A stretch of 64,000 bases of DNA, from the NCBI GenBank assembly GCA_965262785.1, contig OZ253559.1:4189082-4253081 (forward strand), given 5' to 3'. Made by a program: the position numbers and the translations under genes. This document shows, piece after piece, positions 1 through 8,624 of this stretch; the stretch's first letter is position 1, and each line of letters opens with the position of its first letter. The stretch comes from G965218495 sp965262785 (GTDB lineage: Bacteria; Bacteroidota; Rhodothermia; Rhodothermales; Bin80). The notes under the pieces were generated by a model. The model saw only the letters and a list, made by a program, of their open reading frames with translations. It was not told where the DNA came from and made no database searches.

Positions 1-440
1 CTATCCGGGTCAAGGATCTAGTTTCTGAGATAGTTTTCTTCAAGCCTATGGCGAACCTTGAATATTGCCTCATTCGGCAGTACACACTCTACGATATGCT
101 GCTCGCCCCAGGGATATGGCCGCCCCGCACGGCACCCTTCTGCGGATTAGCAAACATGCGCAGCAACTCGCTCCCAAACTACGCTGGCGACCAATCCTTC
201 AACTGGACCCTGCCTGATGTGCCAGCAAATCGTAGCGGAATGCGCACATAGCCTCTTGGTGCAGGCGAATGCTCTAGTGGGTCTGTGAGAACAACGGAGC
301 CTCCTGGTTACACCCCGACCTTTAGGCCACCACCGTTCAGAATGGCTGTGTAGTTGTGGCTGAATAACTTGCAGGCGCAGAAGTCATACGTAGCCCACCA
401 ACTGTTCTTGTTGCCCTTACGGTTAGGGTTCGGTCGCGGC
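1..440 (-). pseudogene. Decayed SseA-type thiosulfate sulfurtransferase (rhodanese), incomplete at window edge
   Basis: Reading the minus strand downward from about 430, one frame gives NKNSWWATY, then ILNGGG, then ELLRM..NPQKGAVRGGHIPGA.SI. Order and spacing fit two-domain SseA rhodaneses: the knnWfAtY..ilnGG segment of domain 1, then the second-domain ELLhMpdyPqeG.lRGGHIPGA.SIPW segment. The frame is broken by stops at 308-310, 179-181 and 89-91. After roughly 100-130 the homology moves to another frame (IFK..RLEENY, then LDPD, like the FK..eL..lY...iDPD stretch of SseA), which has a stop at 18-20. The end of domain 2, with the catalytic Cys loop, lies outside the window. At least four stops and a frameshift make this a dead gene. 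The family assignment rests on remembered consensus, not on a search. Confidence 0.7.
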
Positions 441-1413
441 TTCAGTACATTTTGACTTACACCAAAGGTGTCTCGAGCCCACACGATAGCGGCACCAAAA
501 ACGAATATGGCTATGATTGAGATGCTACTGCGGAGCGGGTTCAATATCCAGTGGCTGCTGTTTCCGTGGTTGTACAGATATCTGGCGTGCTCAGACAGCA
601 ACCGGTTGGTGCGGATCGAGGCACAATTGCCGGAGAGCAGGTGGGCCGGATCGGGCCGCACTGGCGCAGGCCCATTTGTCCAAGCAGGCGCTGGACCTGC
701 TAGCCTTGCTGGCGCTGGTGGAGGGACTGCGGGGCGATTCGACCATGCGCTGTCTGTGCAGTCAGCACGGATTGGGTATGGGATGTAAGTCGGCATTTAC
801 GCGAACGAGGCCCGCTCGCCGGCGTTGCTTTTCATTCCGTTTGGCGGCAGGCTTTCTGACCGACTCCGACTGTGTCGCCTGGGTCCTTGGTTTTCCGGAC
901 ATCAGACTCGAACTGAAGATCATCCAGAGCTTGCGATCAGTGCCTGAAGCGCCGCCGCTGAATGCACTGACCCCATGGCACGAGATGAAAATCCACGAGC
1001 ATTTAGAAAAGCCACAGCAGTCCGGTTGGTTCACGTAAAAACTGGTTAGCAGCACGCAGTAAACGGATATATTCTGCATTTTGGAGCTGGAGCATGTGAA
1101 ACATTTGATTGCAGGGTATTGTGAAGTAGTCGGGACGCAGTTCGACCATGCGAATGCAAGCTGAGGCTCGGAACCTGAAAGACTTGACTCGGCGCCTATT
1201 TTGCGTAGCCAAAGTGATTGATCGCCGGTACGCCGCATTTGTGCGTGCTACGGCAAGCACTCCAGTAGCCATAGCATGGAAACGCGGAGCAATGCTGCTC
1301 CGAGGTTGGCTTCAATAGTGCGGGCGTCAAGGCAGCGTGCCAGATTTGAACAAAGACGTGGTCGTGGCAATTTGCAGTATTGAAAAAGCTTAAAAACCCG
1401 CGCATCAAGACCC
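441..1413. other. Stretch without a supported gene
   Basis: Several open frames exist here on both strands, but none has a recognisable motif, a believable start context or a neighbour that would make sense of it. Part may be the ruined 5' end of the sulfurtransferase gene to its left. The last bases before 1414 must carry the truA promoter; no confident promoter motif was seen. Confidence 0.5.
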
Positions 1414-2148
1414 GTGACATATCGCCTACTGATAGAATATGACGGCAGTGCCTTTTGCGGGTGGCAGCGCCAACACGGGCCGCCGACGGTGCAAGCGGCG
1501 CTGGAAGAGGCTCTGGCCATCGTGTTGCAAGTACCTACGCCCATTACGGGTGCGGGGCGTACCGACAGCGGCGTCCATGCGCGGGGACAGGTGGCGCACT
1601 TTCAAGCGGGTGCTCTGGACACTGGGGACGTAGAGCGATCGCTCAATGGCCTCACGCCCCCTTCCGTCGTGGTGCAAGCACTTGAAGTGGCACCCGATGG
1701 CTTCAACGCGCGATTCGATGCCACCAGTCGGCGCTATCACTACTACGTAAGCTGCGAGCATACCGCACTAGAGCGGCACTTCCGGTACATGTTGCCCTAC
1801 TCCGTTTGCTTCGACGCCATGAACGCGGCAGCTACACACTTGCTTGGAGAACATCACTTCGGTGCCTTCTGCCTACACCGTTCCGCAACACGCAACCGGG
1901 TGTGCAACGTTACGCGTGCGCAGTGGGTGCCCGAATCGCGCCCGCACGAATGGCGCTTCGAAGTCGAAGCCAACCGATTCTTGCACGGCATGGTACGCGC
2001 TATCGTCGGTACGCTAATCGACATCGGACGAGGCAAGCGGCCCGTGAATGACGTAACACGCATCCTGAATTCGCGTGATAGACGGGAAGCAGGGCCGGCG
2101 GCACCGCCCCATGGCCTAGTGCTGGAAATCGTCCGCTACGCCGAATAG
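1414..2148 (+). CDS. truA: tRNA pseudouridine(38-40) synthase TruA
   Basis: TruA isomerises uridines 38, 39 and 40 in the tRNA anticodon arm to pseudouridine, in the cytoplasm. The protein has 244 residues, normal for the family. It opens with the typical YRLLIEYDG.AF.GWQRQ, and the catalytic aspartate is Asp51 in GAGRTDSGVHA. Later family signatures are FNARFDATSR.Y.Y and the FLHGMVRAIVGTL helix. The start is GTG at 1414, chosen because the conserved N-terminus begins directly after it. It heads a same-strand run with a Kelch lipoprotein 53 bp downstream, then a small membrane protein and tadA, so two tRNA-modification genes share the cluster. Confidence 0.96.
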   Translation: MTYRLLIEYDGSAFCGWQRQHGPPTVQAALEEALAIVLQVPTPITGAGRTDSGVHARGQVAHFQAGALDTGDVERSLNGLTPPSVVVQALEVAPDGFNARFDATSRRYHYYVSCEHTALERHFRYMLPYSVCFDAMNAAATHLLGEHHFGAFCLHRSATRNRVCNVTRAQWVPESRPHEWRFEVEANRFLHGMVRAIVGTLIDIGRGKRPVNDVTRILNSRDRREAGPAAPPHGLVLEIVRYAE

Positions 2149-2201
2149 AACCTCTTTTTCGCCCAAGGGGTACCACTCCAATTCCCACAAGATGCTGTGC
2201 C

Positions 2202-3527
2202 ATGTCGCGCGTTTTAGCGCTTTCAATCGTCGTAGTGTTGGCGGCATGCGAACGCCCGTTCGTAGACGTCAGCCAACCGGATGTGGTAATCTTGTCGCCG
2301 GATCTCTCGGAGGTCCTGCAACAGACTCAATTCGTTCTAAAGATCCGCGCAGGATCGTTTCGCAATATCGAAACAGTCTCGGTCAACGGCATACCGATGC
2401 AGTATGCCAGTAGCAATCGAGCCTGGTCCCTCCTGTTGAATGCGCGCCGCGGACTTAACGAGCTCGTTATTGAAGCATCCGACGTTGAGGAGGTCAGTAG
2501 CCTTGACACAGCGTACGCCCTGTACCTTCCCTCGCAGTATGTGGCCAACAGCCCCCCACTACCTGCAGGACGTGGAGGCCACACGACAACTCGGACACGC
2601 AACCAGGAGTTTTTCGTAATCGGCGGCGCTTCGCGTGTTGGGGGACCCGCTCATGCGACGGTATACGTCATGTCGCCTCCTGGAGGCGGGTTTACCGCCT
2701 CCAGTGTACGACTTTCGGAAGCCCGGACCGGACATACGGCCACGCTACTAGCCGACGGAAGAGTGCTCGTGGTGGGTGGTAGCCGCACGGACGACATCGT
2801 TAGCGTTGCGGACTTGGTCGAGACGCCTGAAGTCTACAACCATTCCACACGCACGTTCGAGACTTGGGTGGTCATTGGAGAACCCATACGGCGGGCCTTG
2901 CACACCGCCACATATCGCCGAACCAGCGAAGGCGAATTCGTGTATCTGTACGGAGGCTTAGGCGACACACGATATGGTAGCGATCCGTTCCTTGGCGTAC
3001 GCCGAGACCTGCGAACTTTTCGCATACTCAACGATACACTCGTTGCCGAGAACTCGCTGGCGAGCGCAGCTTACTTTGGGGACCCGATCTACGGGCATAC
3101 AGTCAACCGCATCCAGATTGGACCCTACTTCGTCTTTGGTGGCCGTTTTGATGCGGATTTCCAGAAAGAGACTAGCTTCAGCATAGAATTCACGCCCTCG
3201 CAAGAAATTCTCGAAGTCGATGTTCCATCGCTTCAAGTTCCACGGACACGCCACGCAGCGGCCCCCTTCTTCAACAACCTTCTCTTCATCTCCGGTGGGC
3301 GCCAGCAATCTGCAACAAATATTGTCCTTGAAACCGAGCTATTCTCCCAGGCGTCTGGAACTGTGTTTCGCTTGGGCCAACGGCGGCCGATCTTCTCTAG
3401 ATTCGGCCACACCGCCACGAATATGGAATTTGGTGAAGTATTGATCATCGGTGGTTTTGGCCCTGATGGAACTGCTCGGGCCGCTTCAGAGTTTTTTGTT
3501 GTATTACCCGAAACCCCGCAGGACTAG
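2202..3527 (+). CDS. Kelch-repeat lipoprotein
   Basis: A 441-residue exported lipoprotein. The N-terminus is a lipoprotein signal with lipobox LAAC, lipidated Cys16. After a roughly 90-residue domain come repeated Kelch blades, visible as GGHTTTRT...FFVIGG, TGHTATLL..GRVLVVGG, LHTATY...VYLYGG, RHAAAPFFNNLLFISGG and FGHTATNM..GEVLIIGG. This suggests a galactose-oxidase-like beta-propeller facing the periplasm or the cell surface. No catalytic residues of galactose oxidase were recognised, so a binding or structural role is more likely. It sits between truA and a small membrane protein that starts 5 bp after its stop. Substrate and partner are unknown. Confidence 0.8.
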   Translation: MSRVLALSIVVVLAACERPFVDVSQPDVVILSPDLSEVLQQTQFVLKIRAGSFRNIETVSVNGIPMQYASSNRAWSLLLNARRGLNELVIEASDVEEVSSLDTAYALYLPSQYVANSPPLPAGRGGHTTTRTRNQEFFVIGGASRVGGPAHATVYVMSPPGGGFTASSVRLSEARTGHTATLLADGRVLVVGGSRTDDIVSVADLVETPEVYNHSTRTFETWVVIGEPIRRALHTATYRRTSEGEFVYLYGGLGDTRYGSDPFLGVRRDLRTFRILNDTLVAENSLASAAYFGDPIYGHTVNRIQIGPYFVFGGRFDADFQKETSFSIEFTPSQEILEVDVPSLQVPRTRHAAAPFFNNLLFISGGRQQSATNIVLETELFSQASGTVFRLGQRRPIFSRFGHTATNMEFGEVLIIGGFGPDGTARAASEFFVVLPETPQD

Positions 3528-3532
3528 AGCTT

Positions 3533-3724
3533 ATGGACCTCGGACCGATTCTTCGCGCACTCGTAGTGGCGATCGTTCTGGTGCTAGCTGTAATTGTGCT
3601 TTCGTTCCTGCTTCCGCTCGTTGCATTTCTGCTCAGAATCGCCATCTTCGTGCTGGTCGCGCTACTGACCATCGCGGTCGTTCTGCGACTTGTTGCGATG
3701 CTCCAGCGGCGTAAGCGGTGGTAA
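3533..3724 (+). CDS. Small two-helix membrane protein
   Basis: A 63-residue protein made almost entirely of hydrophobic residues, with two likely membrane helices (about residues 9-30 and 33-54) and a basic tail ending RRKRW. It begins 5 bp after the Kelch lipoprotein stop. Its last 7 bases overlap the GTG proposed for tadA, which argues for translation as part of the same transcript. It belongs to no family I recognise. Composition is the only clue; it might be a small membrane anchor or stabiliser. Confidence 0.55.
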   Translation: MDLGPILRALVVAIVLVLAVIVLSFLLPLVAFLLRIAIFVLVALLTIAVVLRLVAMLQRRKRW

Positions 3725-4194
3725 GTCTGACTTTACTCCTGGCGCCGGACCGGCGTTGGATGCAGGCCGCACTGCGCGAGGCCGAGCATGCGCTTGAAAA
3801 GGGCGAAGTGCCCGTGGGTGCAGTCGTTACCCACCAGGGCCAGATTGTCGGTCGGGGCCACAACCTTGTCGAGTCTCTCTCCGATCCCACCGCACATGCT
3901 GAGATGATTGCCATCACGGCAGCGTGCGAAACCCTCCAGTCCAAATCCCTCAAGGGCTGCTACCTGTATGTAACACTGGAGCCCTGCCCCATGTGCGCGG
4001 GCGGAATCGTCTTGTCCCGATTGGACCGACTTGTGTTTGGCGCATTCGACGAAAAGGCCGGCAGCGCTTCTACGCTGTACAACATCGTTCAGGACGCACG
4101 TCTTAACCATCGGGTTGAAGTGATCTCCGGCCTTGAAGCCGAGACCTCTGCCGGGATGCTTCAGGCGTTTTTTCGGTCAAGGCGGCGCACCTAG
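3718..4194 (+). CDS. tadA: tRNA-specific adenosine deaminase TadA
   Basis: TadA converts adenosine 34 of the tRNA wobble position (tRNA-Arg ACG in most bacteria) to inosine. It has 158 residues from a GTG at 3718; an ATG at 3760 (MQAALREAEHAL) is the alternative and matches the usual family N-terminus better. The deaminase zinc site is intact: His60 and Glu62 in AHAEM, and Cys90 and Cys93 in EPCPMCAGG. The AFDEKAGS segment and a basic helical tail (FFRSRRR) are typical. It is the last gene of the truA run, overlapping the small membrane gene by 7 bp. No terminator is obvious after the stop. Confidence 0.95.
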   Translation: MVSLTLLLAPDRRWMQAALREAEHALEKGEVPVGAVVTHQGQIVGRGHNLVESLSDPTAHAEMIAITAACETLQSKSLKGCYLYVTLEPCPMCAGGIVLSRLDRLVFGAFDEKAGSASTLYNIVQDARLNHRVEVISGLEAETSAGMLQAFFRSRRRT

Positions 4195-5489
4195 TGCGCA
4201 AACGCCGCACTCGCAGGCACTCCAGTGGCTTCCGACTGCCAAATCTGGACGATCAAAGGCGTCAGCAGCCAGACGGCTTTCTGCCACCAGCCAGCTGCAG
4301 GCAGTCCTAGGTCAAACCACACCTACCAATTGACCCGCGGCCAACCATACGACATACGCCAGTGCCAGCATGTGTTCACGCCCGCAAAGCACCGCAGATT
4401 CCACATGCCTTAACTGTGGTGCCGTCAACTGCTGGCCAAAGTACTCGCCCATCACGACAGCCTGGTCCGTGCGCCCGCCCGGAATCAGCTTTGACATGGA
4501 GCTGGTCGCCGCAAGGGCGACAGGTGTCCACGAAGAATATTGCCGTGGCCGGCATTGGGCCACGCAGTCGCCAGGTCCTTGACCGTCGGGTGCCCCGACC
4601 CGTAGACCCATTCGCTAGAGTAGCGGTGTTCGGCGCGATACCACACTGCTTCTGTGAGAAAAGGCATAGTTTCGTCCCATCTTCGAGTGGATCTCGCCAG
4701 AATTGAGTAGCGTGTGCGAGTCCTCTCAGCGCCGATGAAACTGCAGGCAAATATACTGAGGTAAAATTCGATGAGTTTTCCTGGCTTGATCGGCTGCACG
4801 ACCAAGGCCACCACCTACTGGGGGTATACTTGGCTCACGAATTGGACCGTGCGCCAGTATTCAACACAGTCGTAACACGTACCGTACAGCCTGTGGTTTG
4901 TGCATGACAGGTGCCTTACTGCGCTAACCTTATTTGTCGAAAAGCTGATTGGCCTATACGTCCTGCCGTGAAACGAGCCGCAGAAGTAATTGACAAACAA
5001 GCACCGCGAATGGCCACGTGCGATCGTGATCGCACCTTCGGCACCGATGCTGCTACGGTGGGCGCACCAGCGCTCATCACCCAATGCAGCGCCCGCCAGT
5101 CAAGCGCGGGGATCTATGCAGGTCGGATGTTTGAATTCGGTGCAACAGATATTAAGTAGTGCCTCGAATTGGCGCTTGGTGGCCTCGACGACGACCGGGT
5201 GGCAGTGCACGTATGCGTCATGGCAATGATGAACGCAAAGCCCGAATTACGACGGCCACTAGGAAACACCACTTGATCTCGACACCTGCTGCCTGCCACA
5301 TTGCTGGGGGATTCTCCTTTATGAATGAGAAAGAATCGGCTTTTCAGTATCGCATGATCGGCTCCCGGACGCCGGTACTTCTGTAGGCGCAGCCTATGCA
5401 CAACACGCCAACAATAGGAAAGAATCGTGTATCCGAAACCCCCCTATTCAGGCAAGTGTTTCAGTGAGTAGAATGATCTACATGCATTC
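4195..5489. other. 1.3 kb without an intact gene; possible remnants on the minus strand
   Basis: No open frame here has a recognisable domain. On the minus strand between about 4690 and 4315, two frames join into a protein-like string (WDETMPFLTEAVWYRAEH..., then after a shift near 4540 VALAATSSMSKL...ALAYVVWLAAGQLVG), which could be a decayed membrane-associated gene; I could not name it. The rest shows nothing. The ypdA promoter must lie near 5400-5489. Confidence 0.45.
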
Positions 5490-6494
5490 ATGGTAGACAT
5501 TGTCATTATTGGGGCAGGTCCGGTGGGCCTGACGTGCGGCATTGAGGCGGTACGCAGCGGCCTGGAAGCGGTGATTGTGGAAAAAGGCGCCCTAGCGAAC
5601 TCAATTGTGGGGTACCCGCTCCAAATGGAGTTTTTCTCCACACCGGAGCTACTGGAGATCGGAGGACATCCGTTTCCAACCCTTCGCTACAAACCAACAC
5701 GGGGCGAAACCCTAGAGTACTATCGCCGTGTAGCGCTTCAGGAAAGCCTTAACATACGCCTCTATGAGCAAGTGCTGGGGGTTGCCGGCACGGACGGCGC
5801 CTTTCGAGTCACGACCACTAAGGGTACGATCGCGTGCCGAAAAGTAGTGGCCGCTACGGGATTCTTTGACGTTCCCAACTTATTGAATGTCCCTGGAGAG
5901 GGCCTTTCCAAGGTTACGCACTATTACCGTGAACCTTATCCGTACACGCGGCAGAAGGTCGTCGTTGTAGGTGGCAAGAACTCCGCTGCTAAGGCTGCCC
6001 TGGAGTGCTATCGGCACGGTGCAAAGGTTACGTTGGTGCACCGCGGAGCGCTGCTATCCGACCGCATCAAGTATTGGATCAGGCCTGATTTGGAAAACCG
6101 CATCCGAGAGGGCAGCATCAAGGTGCTCCTCAACACCTCCGTCACGGCTATTGAGCCGCACCGCTTGTTTCTCAGTGGCCCAGACGGGCCGCTCACGATA
6201 GAAAATGACTTCGTTTTGGCCATGACAGGGTATCGACCCGACTACGACTTTCTGGGCACTTTGGGCATTGCTACCAGGGATGATCAATACAACACGCCGG
6301 ACTATGACGAGGAGTCATTTGAGACCAACCGCCCCGGCCTTTACCTCGCCGGCACCGTCTGCGGCGGGCTTAAGACGAGCCGCTGGTTCATAGAAAACGG
6401 CCGCTTTCATGCCTCGCAGATTGTGAAACACATCACCACCGGTGAGGTAACGCCACTTCGATTAGCGGAGCGCTACTGGAAAACCTTGGAGTAG
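5490..6494 (+). CDS. ypdA: YpdA-type bacillithiol-disulfide reductase-like flavoprotein
   Basis: YpdA flavoproteins are thought to reduce oxidised bacillithiol with NADPH in the cytoplasm. This 334-residue protein has an N-terminal FAD-binding IIGAGPVGLTCG, the family stretch YPLQMEFFSTPELLEIGG..F, KPTRGETLEYYRRVA, a second nucleotide-binding VVVGGKNSAAKAALE (about residue 155) and the C-terminal FAD contact FETNRPGLYLAGTV. It lacks the CxxC of thioredoxin reductases. The Cys next to the first glycine motif in staphylococcal YpdA (GGGPCG) is Val here, while Cys16 lies four residues on, as I recall for Bacteroidota relatives. It stands alone and ends 3 bp before the convergent protease gene. 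The family call is strong; bacillithiol as substrate is inferred. Confidence 0.85.
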   Translation: MVDIVIIGAGPVGLTCGIEAVRSGLEAVIVEKGALANSIVGYPLQMEFFSTPELLEIGGHPFPTLRYKPTRGETLEYYRRVALQESLNIRLYEQVLGVAGTDGAFRVTTTKGTIACRKVVAATGFFDVPNLLNVPGEGLSKVTHYYREPYPYTRQKVVVVGGKNSAAKAALECYRHGAKVTLVHRGALLSDRIKYWIRPDLENRIREGSIKVLLNTSVTAIEPHRLFLSGPDGPLTIENDFVLAMTGYRPDYDFLGTLGIATRDDQYNTPDYDEESFETNRPGLYLAGTVCGGLKTSRWFIENGRFHASQIVKHITTGEVTPLRLAERYWKTLE

Positions 6495-6497
6495 CCA

Positions 6498-8624
6498 CTA
6501 TTGCGCAACGACAACTTTCCGCGTCTCGCTGGCTTGAGGGCTTTCCGCTCGCAGCATGAATACGCCGGCAGGAAGACCATCTACCGGCATGACAAGACGT
6601 GTCTCACCGGCGCCCAGGGAATGTCGCTGCTCCCGCACGCGGCGCCCCAAGACGTCGTAGAGCACCAAGCGCAACGCAATGGGCTCGGGAACACTCAGCG
6701 CCACGTGCAGGCGCGTCGTTACCGGGTTGGGCCAGGTGGCCGTGAGCCGCACGCCACCTATGAAGCGAGGCTTCTGTTCTGCCACCATAGGAGAGGCAAT
6801 AGAGAGTCCATATGCCACACCATTACGGTTGTCCTGCAATCCGGTGAAGGGCTCCCACTCGCTGTAGGGAGTCTCCCCAAAGTCTACGTCCCTGTCATCC
6901 GCCGTGCCTAGTATACTATCCGGTCCCATCCCCAGGAGAGCTTTAGGATTCTGCCCCGCATACATGAGGTCGACTTCAAAGCCTGGATCGCCCGTATGGA
7001 AACTGGCAAGGATGTGCCCAGCTTCATGCGCCGCCACGTTACCGATCGCTGTGCCTATGACATCCGCAACAGTCAATGACGCCGCATAGGGTACCGATGA
7101 CGGCGAGGTCTGGTCGTTTGGATTCGCCAGTACGTCCAGAAGTACCACAGCCGTCTCTTCCAATGCAAAGTTGCCTACATCTATCGATGCTGCTACGCCA
7201 AGGGTGGACAAGCCGATCTCTTGCTGCGTGCCGCCCACAATGACTCTGCTAACCTGCGGATTGCCCCATTCGTCAGCGTGGTCGCGGCTGTTGCGCACCT
7301 CTAGGTGGAAATCAGGGTTGCGCGCCGTTTGCAGGTCCGTCACCAGGTTTTCGTGGACGGTCGCCATCACCACGTCAATAATGGCGTCCTCCTCCCCTTG
7401 GAGCTGGTTTGCCTCCAACAGCACGCGTAGTGATGACAACTGCGCATCCGCAGCCCCACCCAAGTGGGAAGCGTCGAGCTCCGCGCCATCAAAGTCCACA
7501 AACAGAATCTGCGGTTGAAGGGCAGTGGCCAAGGGTGACCGGAAAACCCCAAGCTGCATAGCATATGCCCCGCCGCCTCGCGAGACGGCGACACTGTAAC
7601 GGCCCGGCGCCGTAGCTACCGCCGCTAGATTCGCATTGCCTCCTTCGTAGAGCAACGTCTGTGGCGGATAAAGCGTGCTCCAGTTCACGTTTGTCCCCAT
7701 GCGCAAGGTACCGTCTCCATCGAACAGCAGGAGATGGCGGGCCTCGCCCTGGACCCCGGCGCTGAAGACATCGCCAGCCTCCAAGTCAAAGCTGAAGAAG
7801 TCGATGTCCTGGGCATCAAGTCCGAGTGTTAGCGTGTACGGCCCTTCGCTGCCAGCTTTGGGGCCTGACGCAGAGTCAAATGGATCGGCTGGCCAGGCCG
7901 AATTTACGCCGCGTACGAGGATCCAATACTCTCCCGCTTCCAACGGGCGCGCCTCCAAGTAGCTGTCCGGTTCACCGGCTATACCAAAGTCGTTGGAAAA
8001 GAGCCGAACCCCATTGGCATCATAGAGCCCCACCTTCGTGTTAAGGCGTGGCATGCTACTGGCAAGGGTTTTTATCTCGGCCGTCACCAGCTGGCCGGCC
8101 TGCACCTGTCCGATATAGTAGAAGTCGTAGTCTGCTGTGGCATTGCCCGCTGATCCATGCGGACCGTCACCAATGAATGCTTGTAGTCTTATGCGCTCGC
8201 CAAGGCCCAGCGGTGTGTAGCGTGCCAGCGGAATTGCTCCGTCATCTTCATCCTCGGGTTCAGTGAGGGCACCCAGGTTTCTGGTTACCGAGTCCGCAAG
8301 TACGCCGCGCACCAGTGCCCTTGGAGTAAGTGTGCGGCTGAAAGAGGAAAGAAACTCCGCGCTTCCTTGAGTATCGTTCCAATTGCGCTCATTGGGCGGC
8401 TCCTGCTCTTCTACTTCCGGCAAACTGCGTACCACTAGCGCGTTTGCTGCGGCCCTTGCGCGGCTTCGATGAGCCAATTCCTGGTGCCAAAAGGCCCAAT
8501 CTACCTCCGTGCCCTTTGGCAACAAGCTAAGGGCGGGGTTGGAGGCCCTTTGGGACTGTGCGCTTAGGGGAATCGTGTAGCAAGCCCCTAAAAGGGCAAT
8601 CAGCACTACTGCACGAGATCCCAT
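6498..8624 (-). CDS. Secreted metzincin-like metalloprotease with PPC domains and T9SS sorting domain
   Basis: A 708-residue exported protein. A signal peptide occupies about residues 1-23 (LIALLGACYTIPLSAQ). Two pre-peptidase C-terminal (PPC)-like beta domains follow at about 160-270 and 272-360. The catalytic region contains HEAGHILASFH (His533, Glu534, His537, His543), the metzincin HExxHxxGxxH spacing with Ala in place of the usual Gly, and a following LMY that could be the Met-turn. Residues 625-708 (WPNPV..L.V.LSVPEP...LYDVLGRRV....LPAGVFMLR) are a type A sorting domain for the type IX secretion system. Its start overlaps the upstream cytochrome gene by 19 bp, so the two are probably co-translated. 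Substrate unknown. Confidence 0.8.
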   Translation of the reverse strand: MGSRAVVLIALLGACYTIPLSAQSQRASNPALSLLPKGTEVDWAFWHQELAHRSRARAAANALVVRSLPEVEEQEPPNERNWNDTQGSAEFLSSFSRTLTPRALVRGVLADSVTRNLGALTEPEDEDDGAIPLARYTPLGLGERIRLQAFIGDGPHGSAGNATADYDFYYIGQVQAGQLVTAEIKTLASSMPRLNTKVGLYDANGVRLFSNDFGIAGEPDSYLEARPLEAGEYWILVRGVNSAWPADPFDSASGPKAGSEGPYTLTLGLDAQDIDFFSFDLEAGDVFSAGVQGEARHLLLFDGDGTLRMGTNVNWSTLYPPQTLLYEGGNANLAAVATAPGRYSVAVSRGGGAYAMQLGVFRSPLATALQPQILFVDFDGAELDASHLGGAADAQLSSLRVLLEANQLQGEEDAIIDVVMATVHENLVTDLQTARNPDFHLEVRNSRDHADEWGNPQVSRVIVGGTQQEIGLSTLGVAASIDVGNFALEETAVVLLDVLANPNDQTSPSSVPYAASLTVADVIGTAIGNVAAHEAGHILASFHTGDPGFEVDLMYAGQNPKALLGMGPDSILGTADDRDVDFGETPYSEWEPFTGLQDNRNGVAYGLSIASPMVAEQKPRFIGGVRLTATWPNPVTTRLHVALSVPEPIALRLVLYDVLGRRVREQRHSLGAGETRLVMPVDGLPAGVFMLRAESPQASETRKVVVAQ

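Noticed and set aside
308..796. 162-codon minus-strand open frame as an intact gene
   Set aside because: Only its last third is protein-like, and that part is a fragment of the rhodanese remnant that continues past the stop.
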